Shown: piece after piece, positions 1 through 7,164 of the stretch | How the letters are laid out: each line of letters opens with the position of its first letter | Position numbering within the stretch: position 1 is the stretch's first letter | Assembly: GCA_902362725.1 (NCBI GenBank) | Contig: CABIXM010000039.1 | Span: 1 to 10,697 of the forward strand | DNA length: 10,697 nt | Source of the DNA: Clostridiaceae bacterium | GTDB lineage: Bacteria > Bacillota > Clostridia > Lachnospirales > Lachnospiraceae | Direction: 5' to 3' | The notes under the pieces: model-generated | Seen by the model: the letters and a program-made list of their open reading frames with translations, nothing else | Told to the model about the DNA's origin: nothing | The model's database searches: none | Translations under genes and position numbers: made by a program

Positions 1-34
1 GGGCTTCGTAAGTATAAAAACCAAATAGAAAAGG

Positions 35-1198
35 ATGAGGACATTGCTAAAGAGCTTCAAGACGGAAATAAATCCGACAGAGGAACAGAAAGTTAAGATT
101 CGTAAAACAATAGGAACTTGTAGATATATTTACAATTTCTATCTCGCTCATAACAAAGAACTTCATGACAATGGAGAAAAGTTTATGAGTGGTAAAAGTT
201 TTAGTGTCTGGCTGAACAATGAGTATCTTCCCCAAAATCCAGATAAGTTATGGATTAAGGAAGTCAGTTCAAAATCTGTAAAGCGTTCAATCGAAAATGG
301 TTGTGTCGCATTTACCAGATTTTTTAAACATCAAAGTGGTTTTCCTAATTTTAAAAAGAAAGGAAAATCTGATGTGAAGATGTATTTCGTAAAGAATAAT
401 CCAAAGGATTGCCGATGCGAAAGACACAGAATTAATATTCCATCACTTGGTTGGGTTCGTATGAAAGAAAAAGGATACTTTCCTACTACCAAAGACGGGT
501 ATGTGATTAAAAGCGGTCATGTTTCAATAAAAGCTGACAGATACTATGTTTCAGTTCTTATAGAAATTCCAAATAACAAAATAGCCAATCATTCAAAGGA
601 AGGAATTGGCATTGACCTTGGATTAAAGGATTTTGCCATTGTTTCTAATGGTAAAACTTATAAGAACATTAACAAATCTGCAAAATTAAAGAAACTTGAA
701 AAACAGCTTATCCGAGAACAGAGAAGTTTTTCTCGAAAGTATGAAAATTTAAAGAAAGGAGAGTCCACTCAAAGAGCAAATATACAGAAACAAAAACTCA
801 AGGTACAGAAACTTCATCATAAAATAGACAGTATCCGTACTGACTATATCAATAAAACAATCGCAGAGATAGTGAAAACCAAACCATCTTATATAACGAT
901 TGAAGATTTAAACGTATCAGGAATGATGAAGAACAAACATCTATCAAAGGCAGTTGCTTCGCAGAAGTTTTATGAATTTAGAACGAAACTTCAAGCTAAA
1001 TGCAAGGAAAGCGGAATTGAACTTCGTGTAGTAGACAGATGGTATCCATCATCTAAAACTTGTCACTGTTGCGGAGCTGTCAGGAAAGATTTAAAACTTT
1101 CGGACAGAATCTTCCGATGTGACTGTGGTTATATCGAAGACAGAGATTTCAATGCTGCACTTAATCTGAGAGATGCTACGACTTACGAAGTTGCATAA
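35..1198 (+). CDS. tnpB: TnpB, RNA-guided RuvC endonuclease of an IS200/IS605 element
   Basis: TnpB is the ancestor-like relative of Cas12. In characterised members it uses an omega RNA made from the element's right end to cut DNA next to a short TAM motif, which helps the element persist. The order here is a basic N-terminal helix-turn-helix/OrfB_IS605 region (residues about 5-60), a central recognition region, a RuvC core and a zinc ribbon. The catalytic acids are all present: Asp194 in GIDLG, Glu290 in TIEDLN and Asp371 in DRDFNAALNLRD. The zinc ribbon has Cys343/Cys346 (CHCCG) and Cys362/Cys364 (CDCG). At 387 residues it is normal length, so it is probably active. Start choice: ATG at 35 overlaps the AAGGATGAGG ribosome binding sequence at 31-40. 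TTG at 44 (giving MLKSFKTE) sits 8 nt after AAGGA and may be the real start. The gene is much more AT-rich than those to its right. Confidence 0.93.
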   Translation: MRTLLKSFKTEINPTEEQKVKIRKTIGTCRYIYNFYLAHNKELHDNGEKFMSGKSFSVWLNNEYLPQNPDKLWIKEVSSKSVKRSIENGCVAFTRFFKHQSGFPNFKKKGKSDVKMYFVKNNPKDCRCERHRINIPSLGWVRMKEKGYFPTTKDGYVIKSGHVSIKADRYYVSVLIEIPNNKIANHSKEGIGIDLGLKDFAIVSNGKTYKNINKSAKLKKLEKQLIREQRSFSRKYENLKKGESTQRANIQKQKLKVQKLHHKIDSIRTDYINKTIAEIVKTKPSYITIEDLNVSGMMKNKHLSKAVASQKFYEFRTKLQAKCKESGIELRVVDRWYPSSKTCHCCGAVRKDLKLSDRIFRCDCGYIEDRDFNAALNLRDATTYEVA

Positions 1199-1350
1199 AT
1201 AAACGCAAACGTAGGTATGTACCGTGGGCTTACGCGGGAATTAACGACTGTGGAGTGTACAAGAACTTGTGAGTAGATATGATTTTGGTCAATCCAAAGC
1301 ATACACGATGAAACAGTAAGTAAAACTTGTGAAAGTTTACATTATCTCGA
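1199..1350 (+). ncRNA. Predicted omega RNA (reRNA) scaffold of TnpB
   Basis: No gene fits the 190 nt after tnpB, but the sequence can fold into successive hairpins. These are 1222-1226 with 1233-1237 (CCGTG/CGCGG, one G-T pair), 1259-1270 (ACAAGAACTTGT), 1279-1302 (ATGATTTTGG paired with CCAAAGCAT, one mismatch and one bulge), and 1320-1340. Family knowledge: the TnpB guide RNA comes from the 3' end of tnpB and the right end of the element, and its guide is the flanking DNA just past that end. The scaffold probably begins inside the tnpB 3' end and runs to about 1350, with a guide of roughly 16-20 nt reading into the DNA before the radical SAM gene. Both limits are inferred. Confidence 0.55.
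1320..1340 (+). repeat. Bulged subterminal hairpin, right end of the IS element
   Basis: G1320-A1324 pairs with T1336-C1340 and C1326-T1328 pairs with A1333-G1335. A1325 is left unpaired and the loop is GTGA. A short imperfect hairpin with an extrahelical base near the end is the hallmark recognised by single-strand TnpA transposases of the IS200/IS605 family, with cleavage a few bases beyond its foot. It is also the 3'-most structure of the predicted omega RNA. A matching left-end hairpin would lie outside the window. Confidence 0.5.
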
Positions 1351-1362
1351 TGTGAGTATATT
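1336..1362 (+). promoter_or_regulatory. Possible hybrid promoter across the IS/host junction
   Basis: TTTACA at 1336-1341 is followed after 15 nt by TATATT at 1357-1362. The first box is in the right arm of the IS hairpin and the second in probable host DNA. Transcription would start near 1369, leaving a leader of about 22 nt before the ATG at 1391. The spacer is 2 nt shorter than ideal and the DNA is AT-rich here, so a chance match is quite possible. Confidence 0.25.
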
Positions 1363-1390
1363 TACACACATTTTGAGTGGCAGAAATGTC

Positions 1391-2326
1391 ATGTCTCAGG
1401 AACGTTATCGCTCTCTCAACGGAGCGCTTCGTGAGCGCTTCGGTGAGAAACTTTATAAATTATCTTTGAACGGCGGCTGCACCTGCCCGAACCGGGACGG
1501 TACTCTGGGAACCAGAGGCTGTATCTTCTGCAGTGCCGGTGGGTCCGGCGATTTTGCAGCCAGCGCCCGGCTTTCCGTGACGGAGCAGATCGCGGACGCA
1601 AAAAAACGCCTTGCGGGGAAACGGCCTGTAGAGCGTTATATCGCTTATTTTCAGGCCTATACGAATACCTACGCGCCCATCGGGCATCTGCGAAAAATTT
1701 TTACAGAAGCAGCGGCCCATCCGGACGTCGCCGTACTTTCCATCGCCACCAGGCCGGACTGTCTGGGGCCGGAGGTGCTGGAACTACTCTACGAGCTGAA
1801 TCAGAGAAAGCCCGTCTGGGTGGAGCTGGGGCTTCAGACCATGCACGAGGAGACGGCCGGTTTTATCCGGCGGGGCTATCCGCTCTCCGTCTTCGACGAG
1901 GCCATGGAGCATCTTCAGGCCATCGGCGTGGAGACCGTGGTACACGCTATTTTAGGGCTTCCCGGCGAGACGCCGGAAATGATTCTGGATACGGTCCGGT
2001 ATATCAATGCCTCCGGTGCGGACGGGATCAAGCTGCAGCTTCTTCACATCCTGAGAGGCACGGATCTGGCTTCTTATTATGAAACTACCGGCTTCCATGT
2101 GCTGACCCTGGAGGAATATGTGGATCTGGTGATCCACTGCCTGGAGATCGCCCGCCCGGATCTGGTGATTCACCGGCTCACCGGCGACGGACCGAAGGAT
2201 CTGCTCATCGCTCCCCTGTGGAGCCAGGCCAAACGTCAGGTACTGAATACGATTCAGAAGGAACTGAAAATCCGGGATACTTATCAGGGACGGCTGTATA
2301 CGCCCGTTTCCGGTCAGATATCTTAG
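1391..2326 (+). CDS. TIGR01212 family radical SAM protein (YhcC/YtqA-like)
   Basis: This is a radical S-adenosylmethionine enzyme of the YhcC (E. coli)/YtqA (B. subtilis) family, 311 residues from ATG 1391. The [4Fe-4S] cluster ligands are Cys32, Cys44 and Cys47 in the family pattern CPNRDGT...GCIFC. Further family signatures are YFQAYTNTYAP, ATRPDCLGPEVL, WVELGLQTMHEET, HAILGLPGET, DGIKLQLLHILRGT and the C-terminal HRLTGDGP...LIAPLW. The protein is cytosolic, with no signal peptide or membrane segment. I recall YtqA being linked to wobble-uridine tRNA modification together with the methyltransferase YtqB/MnmM, but no ytqB-like gene is visible here, so the substrate is left open. An in-frame GTG at 1352 would add 13 residues, but it lacks a ribosome binding site and lies at the IS edge. 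ATG 1391 has only a weak GAGTGG, 10 nt upstream. The gene is probably cotranscribed with the DUF4364 gene 21 nt downstream. Confidence 0.88.
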   Translation: MSQERYRSLNGALRERFGEKLYKLSLNGGCTCPNRDGTLGTRGCIFCSAGGSGDFAASARLSVTEQIADAKKRLAGKRPVERYIAYFQAYTNTYAPIGHLRKIFTEAAAHPDVAVLSIATRPDCLGPEVLELLYELNQRKPVWVELGLQTMHEETAGFIRRGYPLSVFDEAMEHLQAIGVETVVHAILGLPGETPEMILDTVRYINASGADGIKLQLLHILRGTDLASYYETTGFHVLTLEEYVDLVIHCLEIARPDLVIHRLTGDGPKDLLIAPLWSQAKRQVLNTIQKELKIRDTYQGRLYTPVSGQIS

Positions 2327-2347
2327 AAGAAAGGACGGCGGACTGCC

Positions 2348-2860
2348 ATGTCAGACACTTTAACTTTATACAAACTGATTCTTCTCTATATGCTGGATAA
2401 GGTGAGCTTCCCCATGAGCAATGGGCAGCTCTCGGAGTTCATGCTGGATAAGGAATACACGGATTATTTCACGGTGCAGACGGCCCTGTCCGAGCTGGTG
2501 GAAGCCAGTTTTCTCCATTTGAAGACCGTCCGCAACACCTCCCTCTACTCCATCACTGACGAGGGGGAACGGACCCTGGAATTCTTCGGGAAAAAAATCT
2601 CCTCCCAGATCCGGGAAGAGATCGATGAATATCTGAAGGAACACAAGTATGAGCTGCGCAATGAAATCTCGGTTCCGGCTGATTATTATCCCACCGGAAA
2701 TGGCGAATACGCCGCCCGCTGCCGGGTGCTGGAAAAGGGCTCGGCCATCATCGACCTGACTCTCACTGTGCCCACCAAAGAGCAGGCGGAATCCATCTGC
2801 GCCCACTGGGGCACCAGGAGCCAGCAGCTGTACGCTTATCTGATGCAGAATCTTCTGTAG
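2348..2860 (+). CDS. DUF4364 family protein, winged-helix-like
   Basis: This 170-residue cytosolic protein matches the DUF4364 pattern common in Clostridia; no biochemical role is established that I know of. Residues 1-75 look like a winged helix: MSDTLTLYKLILLYMLDKV, then SNGQLSEFML, then YFTVQTALSELVEASFL as a probable recognition helix, then a wing with TSLYSITDEGERTLEFFG. This resembles MarR/PadR-type DNA-binding domains. The C-terminal half (about 95-170) is a beta-rich region with YAARCRVLEKGSAIIDLTLTVPT and a final helix. The start is ATG 2348, with AAGGA about 12 nt upstream. The gene follows the radical SAM stop by 21 nt and is the last gene before the terminator at 2904-2945. A transcriptional regulator or a small-molecule sensor is possible, but the function is not known. 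Confidence 0.85.
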   Translation: MSDTLTLYKLILLYMLDKVSFPMSNGQLSEFMLDKEYTDYFTVQTALSELVEASFLHLKTVRNTSLYSITDEGERTLEFFGKKISSQIREEIDEYLKEHKYELRNEISVPADYYPTGNGEYAARCRVLEKGSAIIDLTLTVPTKEQAESICAHWGTRSQQLYAYLMQNLL

Positions 2861-2903
2861 TATGCATAGAGCAACCGTCTGCCACTGCGCCGCCAGTCGC
2901 ACC

Positions 2904-2945
2904 ATAGAAAAGGAGAGCAGGGAATTCCCTACTCTCCTTTTCTAT
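2904..2945. terminator. Bidirectional intrinsic terminator between convergent operons
   Basis: A near-perfect inverted repeat: 14 bp (2904-2917 with 2932-2945, ATAGAAAAGGAGAG and its complement), one C-A mismatch (2918/2931), then AGGG/CCCT (2919-2922 with 2927-2930) around an AATT loop. Each strand supplies TTTTCTAT at the 3' foot, so U-rich RNA follows the GC part of the stem in both directions. It ends the forward pair (DUF4364 stop at 2860) and the reverse operon. The reverse-strand stop codon (2929-2931) lies within the hairpin. Confidence 0.85.
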
Positions 2946-4047
2946 ATTGGTTCAACCCTTCGGCCAGTTCTTTCACATCTTTGATAATATCCTCAAAAGC
3001 TCCCGCCTCATAGAGATTGATCACAATCAGGCCGATGGGAACCGCGATGATCATAGCGATGATACCGCCGATCTTATAGCCAATGTACATGAATACCATG
3101 GTGGACAGCGGATTCAGTCCGATGGTGTCGCCCACAATCTTCGGCTGAATCACCTGACGTACCAGCTGGCTCACCAGATAAATGATGATCAGCCCTACCG
3201 CGAATTTATAATTGCCGCTTAAGACCTTTAAAGCCGCCCAGGGGATCAGGGCCGTTCCGGTTCCAAAAAATGGGAGGAAATCCAGAATGGAAATCAGGAT
3301 AGCCCAGAGAAGCGCGTATTTGATCCGCAGAACGAAGAAGCCCACCAGCAGAATCACAGCGACCACGCCCATGATTTTGAACTGGGCCCTGAAGTAGCCG
3401 CCCACAGCGCCCCGGAACTTGCCCGTGATAAAGCGCCATTTGGAGCGCAGCTCCTCCGGCGTATGCTCCCGGCCCCACTGGATAATTTTATCACGCTCCG
3501 CAATAAAAAAGTAGGCGGACAGGATCGTGAAAATTACATTGACCAGAATGTTGGGAATGTTTTTCGCAATATTGCCTGCGGCGGTTACCGTCGGTCCGCC
3601 GATGGTACTGATGAGATTCCCCAGGGACTCGGTCAGGCTGTTGATGGTCGCCGCCAGTTTTTCCACCAGCTCCGGCGGGATCTTCTCAGACAATCCGGCC
3701 AGATTCGCGCCGGTGTTCTCCAGATCGCCCAGCAGCGCTTCATACAGATCCGGCAGGATTCCGATAAACCCGTAAATCTCCCGGGCCAGCCAGGACAAAA
3801 TTCCGTAGCCGCCCAGTACAATCAGTGCTATGGTTCCGATGATAATCACCATGGAACTGTGCTTCCGCACGATTTTCAGACGCTTTTCCATGAACCTCAC
3901 CAAGGGGTTTGCGATCATCGCAATGATCCAGCCCACCACGAAGGGCATGAAAAAGACCAGAAACCGGGGAACGAAAAGACAGACCAGCACCACCCCCACA
4001 AGAAACAGTACGATGTTTACCACATTTCTCAAGTACTTTCTGTCCAT
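2929..4047 (-). CDS. AI-2E family transporter, YtvI-like membrane protein
   Basis: This 372-residue integral membrane protein belongs to the AI-2E/PerM permease family. Hydrophobic segments lie at about 9-27 and 30-47 (VVNIVLFLVGVVL; FFMPFVVGWIIAMI), 64-87, 165-185, a cluster at about 225-275, 284-305 and 318-352. A long soluble amphipathic stretch (about 90-160, with PPELVEKLAATINSLTESLG) separates segments 3 and 4, as usual in the family. Typical signatures are DFLPFFGTGTALIPWA and QPKIVGDTIGLNPLSTMVFMYIG. Clostridial relatives are often named YtvI, a sporulation-linked membrane protein, but substrate and role are not proven; efflux or ion/proton exchange is possible. A good AGAGG ribosome binding site lies 8 nt before ATG 4047. 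It is the last gene of the tig operon, 57 nt after engB, and its stop codon sits inside the terminator hairpin. Confidence 0.87.
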   Translation of the reverse strand: MDRKYLRNVVNIVLFLVGVVLVCLFVPRFLVFFMPFVVGWIIAMIANPLVRFMEKRLKIVRKHSSMVIIIGTIALIVLGGYGILSWLAREIYGFIGILPDLYEALLGDLENTGANLAGLSEKIPPELVEKLAATINSLTESLGNLISTIGGPTVTAAGNIAKNIPNILVNVIFTILSAYFFIAERDKIIQWGREHTPEELRSKWRFITGKFRGAVGGYFRAQFKIMGVVAVILLVGFFVLRIKYALLWAILISILDFLPFFGTGTALIPWAALKVLSGNYKFAVGLIIIYLVSQLVRQVIQPKIVGDTIGLNPLSTMVFMYIGYKIGGIIAMIIAVPIGLIVINLYEAGAFEDIIKDVKELAEGLNQYRKGE

Positions 4048-4070
4048 CTATTTAACCTCTTTTCATAGGA

Positions 4071-4086
4071 TCCGGCTTACGCCGGA
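4071..4086 (-). other. GNRA-capped hairpin between engB and the permease gene
   Basis: On the reverse-strand transcript this reads TCCGGC-GTAA-GCCGGA, a perfect 6-bp stem with a GNRA-type loop. No U-run follows, so it is not an intrinsic terminator. It could protect the upstream mRNA 3' end or be a processing or pausing site. It lies about 12 nt before the ribosome binding site of the permease gene. Confidence 0.4.
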
Positions 4087-4104
4087 CACTCCGCTTATTC
4101 CGCG

Positions 4105-4740
4105 CTAATTTTCCGGCTGCTCCGGCGCTTCTGCCTCTGTTTCCGCTTCTGTCTCCGGCGCAATCAGCCTGTCGATGAGCGCCCAGATCTCATCCCGTCC
4201 CTGCTTGGTTTCCGCGGAAAATGGAAGAATCTGGGTTCCAGGTTTCACATTCAATCCCGTACGGATCAGCTTCAGCTGCTTCTGAATCTGGCTCCTCTTG
4301 ATCTTATCCAGCTTGGTGGCAATGATGATCGGGTCGTAGCCGTTCCAGACGATCCACTCGTACATGCGCTTGTCGTTCTCCGAGGGCTCATGGCGGATAT
4401 CAATCAGCAGAAAGACTGCTTTCAGCTGCCTGGATCCATGAAGATACCGCTCGATGAGCTTGCCCCATTTCTCGCGAATCTCCTGAGTCACCTTCGCATA
4501 GCCGTAACCGGGCAGATCCACCAGGTACATGGCCTGATTTACGTTATAAAAATTAATGGTCTGGGTTTTCCCCGGCTGGGCCGAGGTACGGGCCAGGGCC
4601 TTGCGGTTTAAGAGTCCGTTGATCAGAGAGGATTTCCCTACGTTGGACTTGCCCGCGAAAGCAATCTCCGGCAGTTCATTTTCCGGGAGACGGCTGGTGA
4701 TACCACAGACCGTCTCCAGATTTACATTTTTAATAATCAT
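4105..4740 (-). CDS. engB: EngB/YsxC/YihA ribosome biogenesis GTPase
   Basis: This is an essential-type P-loop GTPase that takes part in late assembly of the 50S ribosomal subunit (known for YsxC/YihA). The motifs are in order: G1 GKSNVGKS (30-37), G2 Thr61 in QPGKTQT, G3 DLPGYG (75-80), G4 TKLD (142-145) and G5 SAE (175-177). The 211 residues cover the family core plus a low-complexity acidic tail (about 195-211, PETEAETEAEAPEQPEN), which is probably disordered. The ATG overlaps the lonA stop as ATGA, and a GGAG ribosome binding site lies 7 nt upstream within the last lonA codons, so translation is probably coupled to lonA. The lonA-engB junction is also seen in B. subtilis (lonA-ysxC). The protein is cytosolic and ribosome-associated. 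Confidence 0.95.
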   Translation of the reverse strand: MIIKNVNLETVCGITSRLPENELPEIAFAGKSNVGKSSLINGLLNRKALARTSAQPGKTQTINFYNVNQAMYLVDLPGYGYAKVTQEIREKWGKLIERYLHGSRQLKAVFLLIDIRHEPSENDKRMYEWIVWNGYDPIIIATKLDKIKRSQIQKQLKLIRTGLNVKPGTQILPFSAETKQGRDEIWALIDRLIAPETEAETEAEAPEQPEN

Positions 4741-7079
4741 TTCTTATCTCCATGGGATGCTTCCTGAAAAGCAATCTTTAATACATCCTCCATCTGCTCC
4801 GCGTAGACGATCTCCAACCCTTTCTTAATCTCATTGGAAATTTCTTCCACATCCCGACGGTTCTTCTCCGGCACGATGACCGTCTTGATACCGGCGTTTT
4901 TTGCTGCCAGCAACTTTTCCTTTAAGCCACCGATGGGAAGCACCCGGCCACGCAGGGTGATTTCACCGGTCATGGCCACATGGGCGTAGACCGGAATGCA
5001 TGTGATGGCGGACAGCATGGCCGTCGCCATGGTAATTCCGGCGGAGGGTCCGTCCTTGGGCACTGCCCCCTCCGGAATATGGATATGTATATCATGCTCC
5101 CGGAAGAACTTTTTGTCAATCCCGTAACGGTCGCTGACGGAACGGATATAGCTTAAGCCTGTCCGCGCGGACTCTTTCATCACGTCGCCCAGCTGGCCGG
5201 TCAGGGAGATGTCGCCCTTTCCGGGCATGATGTTGACCTCAATCTGCAGGGTGTCTCCGCCTACACTGGTCCAGGCCAGACCCCGGACAATGCCGATTTC
5301 GTCGGTCTCATTGGCCATATCATAATGATAGCGGGGCTTGCCCAGGTATTTTTCTAGATTGTTCTCGGTGAGCTTGACACTCTTTTTCTTCTGCTCCAGA
5401 ATCTCCCGGGCCGCTTTCCGGCAGACCTCGCCGATTTTCCGCTCCAGCTGCCGCACGCCGGCCTCCCGGGTGTAGCTGTGAATCAGGGCCTCCAGGGCCT
5501 TTGGACTGATGGTGAGCTGATCGTCCTTCAGACCATTCTTCTCCATCTGCTTACTGATCAGATGTTCTCTTGCGATATGCACCTTCTCATTTTCCGTATA
5601 ACTGCTGACCTCGATGAGCTCCATACGGTCCAGAAGGGGCCGCGGAATGGTCTGCACGTCGTTGGCCGTGGCGATGAACAGAACCTCTGAGAGATCCATG
5701 GGGAGCTCCACGTAATGATCCTGGAACCGGCTGTTCTGCTCGGAATCCAGCACTTCCAGAAGGGCCGACGAGGTGTCGCCCTTGTAATCACTGCTGACCT
5801 TGTCAATCTCGTCCAGCAGCATCAGCGGATTCTTCACGCCCGCCTGCTTCATGCCTGTGGCGATGCGGCCCGGCATGGCTCCCACGTAGGTTCTCCGGTG
5901 GCCGCGGATCTCTGCCTCGTCCCGGACGCCGCCCAGGGAAATGCGGACATATTTCTTATTCAAAGCCCTTGCAATGGAACGGGCGATGGAGGTTTTACCG
6001 GTTCCGGGCGGGCCCACCAGGCAGAGAATCGGGCTGCTGCCCTTCTTTGTCAGGATCCGCACAGCCAGATATTCCAGCACCCGTTCCTTGACCTGCTCCA
6101 TGCCGTAATGGTCGGCGTTCAGGATCTCCTCCGCGCGCTTCAGGTCGCTGCTGTCCCGGGACGCCTTATCCCAGGGGAGCTCCAGCATGGTCTCGATATA
6201 GCCCCGGAGTACGGCGCTCTCGGAGGAATTCATGCCCATATTTTTGAAGCGGGAGATCTCCTTGTTCAGTTTTTCCTTTACCTCTTTTGAAGCCTTCAGC
6301 TTCTTCACTTCTTCTGTGAAATGGTCGGCGTCAGTCAGGGTGTTATCCTCTCCTAACTCCTCCCGGATCACCTTCAGCTCCTCCCGCAGCAGGTATTCCC
6401 GCTGGTTCTTGTCCACGTGGGTCTTGACCTTCTGCTGCAGATCCTTCTTGAAGCGCATGATCTCGATCTCTTTATCCATCAGGAGGCAGAGCAGCTCGTA
6501 GCGGTCGGACAGGTTCACGGCCTCCAGAAGCTTCTGCTTATCCTCGTAAAACAGGGGCAGATTGATGATCACCTGGCTCATCAGCTTCTCCAGCTCATGC
6601 TCCTCCAGAATCTGACGCTCCGTATCCTTGCCCATTTTTCCATTTTCCCGGCAATAGAGGCTGAAGATCTCAGCCAGGTTGCGGGTCATGGCCTCTCTTG
6701 CGGTCTCCGGAAGGGCCTCAAGCTCCGTATCCTTCTCGAACCGGATGATTTCCGCCTCCAGATACTCCCCTTCCTCTGAAAAATGAGACCATTCCCCGCG
6801 TTCCAGGCCTTCCGCCAGCACCCGGATGATTTTCTGGGGCATCTTGATGACCTGCTTTACCGAAGCGATCGTACCGATCCGGTACAGATCCTCCGATCCC
6901 GGATTGTCCACCTGTACGTCCTTCTGGGTCACCAGAAAGACTCTCTGGTCGCGCAGCATGGCCTCCTCAATGGCCTTCACGGAACGTTCTCTGCTCACGT
7001 CAAAATGTATTACCATGTCGGGAAGGATGGTCATTCCGCGTAGTGCTACCACGGGCAGGGTTTCAATTAATTCTGACAT
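4737..7079 (-). CDS. lonA: ATP-dependent protease La (LonA)
   Basis: Lon is a hexameric AAA+ serine protease of the cytosol that degrades damaged and selected regulatory proteins. From ATG 7079 it has 780 residues. It comprises an N-terminal LON substrate-binding domain (about 8-200, [21 protein letters not shown]), a coiled-coil linker ([24 protein letters not shown]), an AAA+ module with Walker A GPPGTGKT (356-363) and Walker B LLDEIDKV, and a C-terminal S16 protease domain. The catalytic dyad is Ser679 in PKDGPSAG and Lys722 in GGLKEK, the same numbers as in E. coli Lon. Start choice: ATG 7079 has a strong AAGGTGG site about 6 nt upstream. An in-frame TTG at 7139 would add 20 residues but runs through an RNA hairpin and lacks a fitting ribosome binding site. 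The gene follows clpX by 85 nt and overlaps engB by 4 nt. No CtsR- or CIRCE-like operator is seen. Confidence 0.97.
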   Translation of the reverse strand: MSELIETLPVVALRGMTILPDMVIHFDVSRERSVKAIEEAMLRDQRVFLVTQKDVQVDNPGSEDLYRIGTIASVKQVIKMPQKIIRVLAEGLERGEWSHFSEEGEYLEAEIIRFEKDTELEALPETAREAMTRNLAEIFSLYCRENGKMGKDTERQILEEHELEKLMSQVIINLPLFYEDKQKLLEAVNLSDRYELLCLLMDKEIEIMRFKKDLQQKVKTHVDKNQREYLLREELKVIREELGEDNTLTDADHFTEEVKKLKASKEVKEKLNKEISRFKNMGMNSSESAVLRGYIETMLELPWDKASRDSSDLKRAEEILNADHYGMEQVKERVLEYLAVRILTKKGSSPILCLVGPPGTGKTSIARSIARALNKKYVRISLGGVRDEAEIRGHRRTYVGAMPGRIATGMKQAGVKNPLMLLDEIDKVSSDYKGDTSSALLEVLDSEQNSRFQDHYVELPMDLSEVLFIATANDVQTIPRPLLDRMELIEVSSYTENEKVHIAREHLISKQMEKNGLKDDQLTISPKALEALIHSYTREAGVRQLERKIGEVCRKAAREILEQKKKSVKLTENNLEKYLGKPRYHYDMANETDEIGIVRGLAWTSVGGDTLQIEVNIMPGKGDISLTGQLGDVMKESARTGLSYIRSVSDRYGIDKKFFREHDIHIHIPEGAVPKDGPSAGITMATAMLSAITCIPVYAHVAMTGEITLRGRVLPIGGLKEKLLAAKNAGIKTVIVPEKNRRDVEEISNEIKKGLEIVYAEQMEDVLKIAFQEASHGDKK

Positions 7080-7124
7080 ATTTTTCCACCTTCTCTTTCG
7101 TATTTTTCTTTTTATCTGATGCAC

Positions 7125-7152
7125 GAAAGAGTCCCGCAAGCGGAACTCTTTC
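7125..7152 (-). other. Stem-loop in the clpX-lonA intergenic region
   Basis: G7125-T7132 pairs with A7145-C7152 (8 bp), followed by a C-A mismatch and three more G-C pairs around a short CAAG loop. On the reverse strand it lies 12 nt after the clpX stop and ends 45 nt before the lonA ATG. No U-run follows, so full termination is unlikely; partial termination, processing or transcript stabilisation is possible. A weak promoter-like pair (TTGCGG at 7139-7134, 17 nt, GATAAA) overlaps it and could give lonA some independent expression, but the match is poor. Confidence 0.5.
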
Positions 7153-7164
7153 TGACTCCGGGGG

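Larger units (their letters stand above)
1..1350 (+). mobile_element. IS200/IS605-type element carrying tnpB, right-hand part
   Basis: This is the right-hand portion of a TnpB-bearing insertion sequence, consisting of the tnpB gene followed by about 150 nt of structured non-coding DNA. It is visibly AT-rich, while the genes from 1391 onward are GC-rich, which fits acquisition by transfer. The left end lies before position 1. No tnpA transposase is seen, so it may be further left or absent (IS1341-like, mobilised in trans). The right boundary is inferred from the bulged hairpin at 1320-1340 plus about ten bases. IS200/IS605 elements make no target duplication, so the exact junction cannot be fixed without an empty-site comparison. 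It could end anywhere from about 1340 to 1385. Confidence 0.7.

Noticed and set aside
1352..1390. Radical SAM protein starting at GTG 1352
   Set aside because: There is no ribosome binding site, the position is at the IS junction, and the 13 extra residues do not resemble the family N-terminus.
2366..2905. A 179-codon reverse open frame over the DUF4364 gene
   Set aside because: The forward frame matches a known family and is properly placed after the radical SAM gene; the reverse frame has no domain.
3463..4068. A 201-codon forward open frame opposite the permease gene
   Set aside because: The reverse frame gives clear membrane segments and family motifs. The forward product is Gln/His/Asp-rich, as expected from an antisense reading.
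5715..6290. A 191-codon forward open frame inside lonA
   Set aside because: It is antisense to the Lon AAA+ module; its composition is that of a reverse-frame shadow and no start signal is seen.
7080..7139. Lon extended by 20 residues from TTG 7139
   Set aside because: The extension runs through the intergenic hairpin and is very basic, while ATG 7079 has a strong ribosome binding site and gives catalytic residue numbers identical to E. coli Lon.
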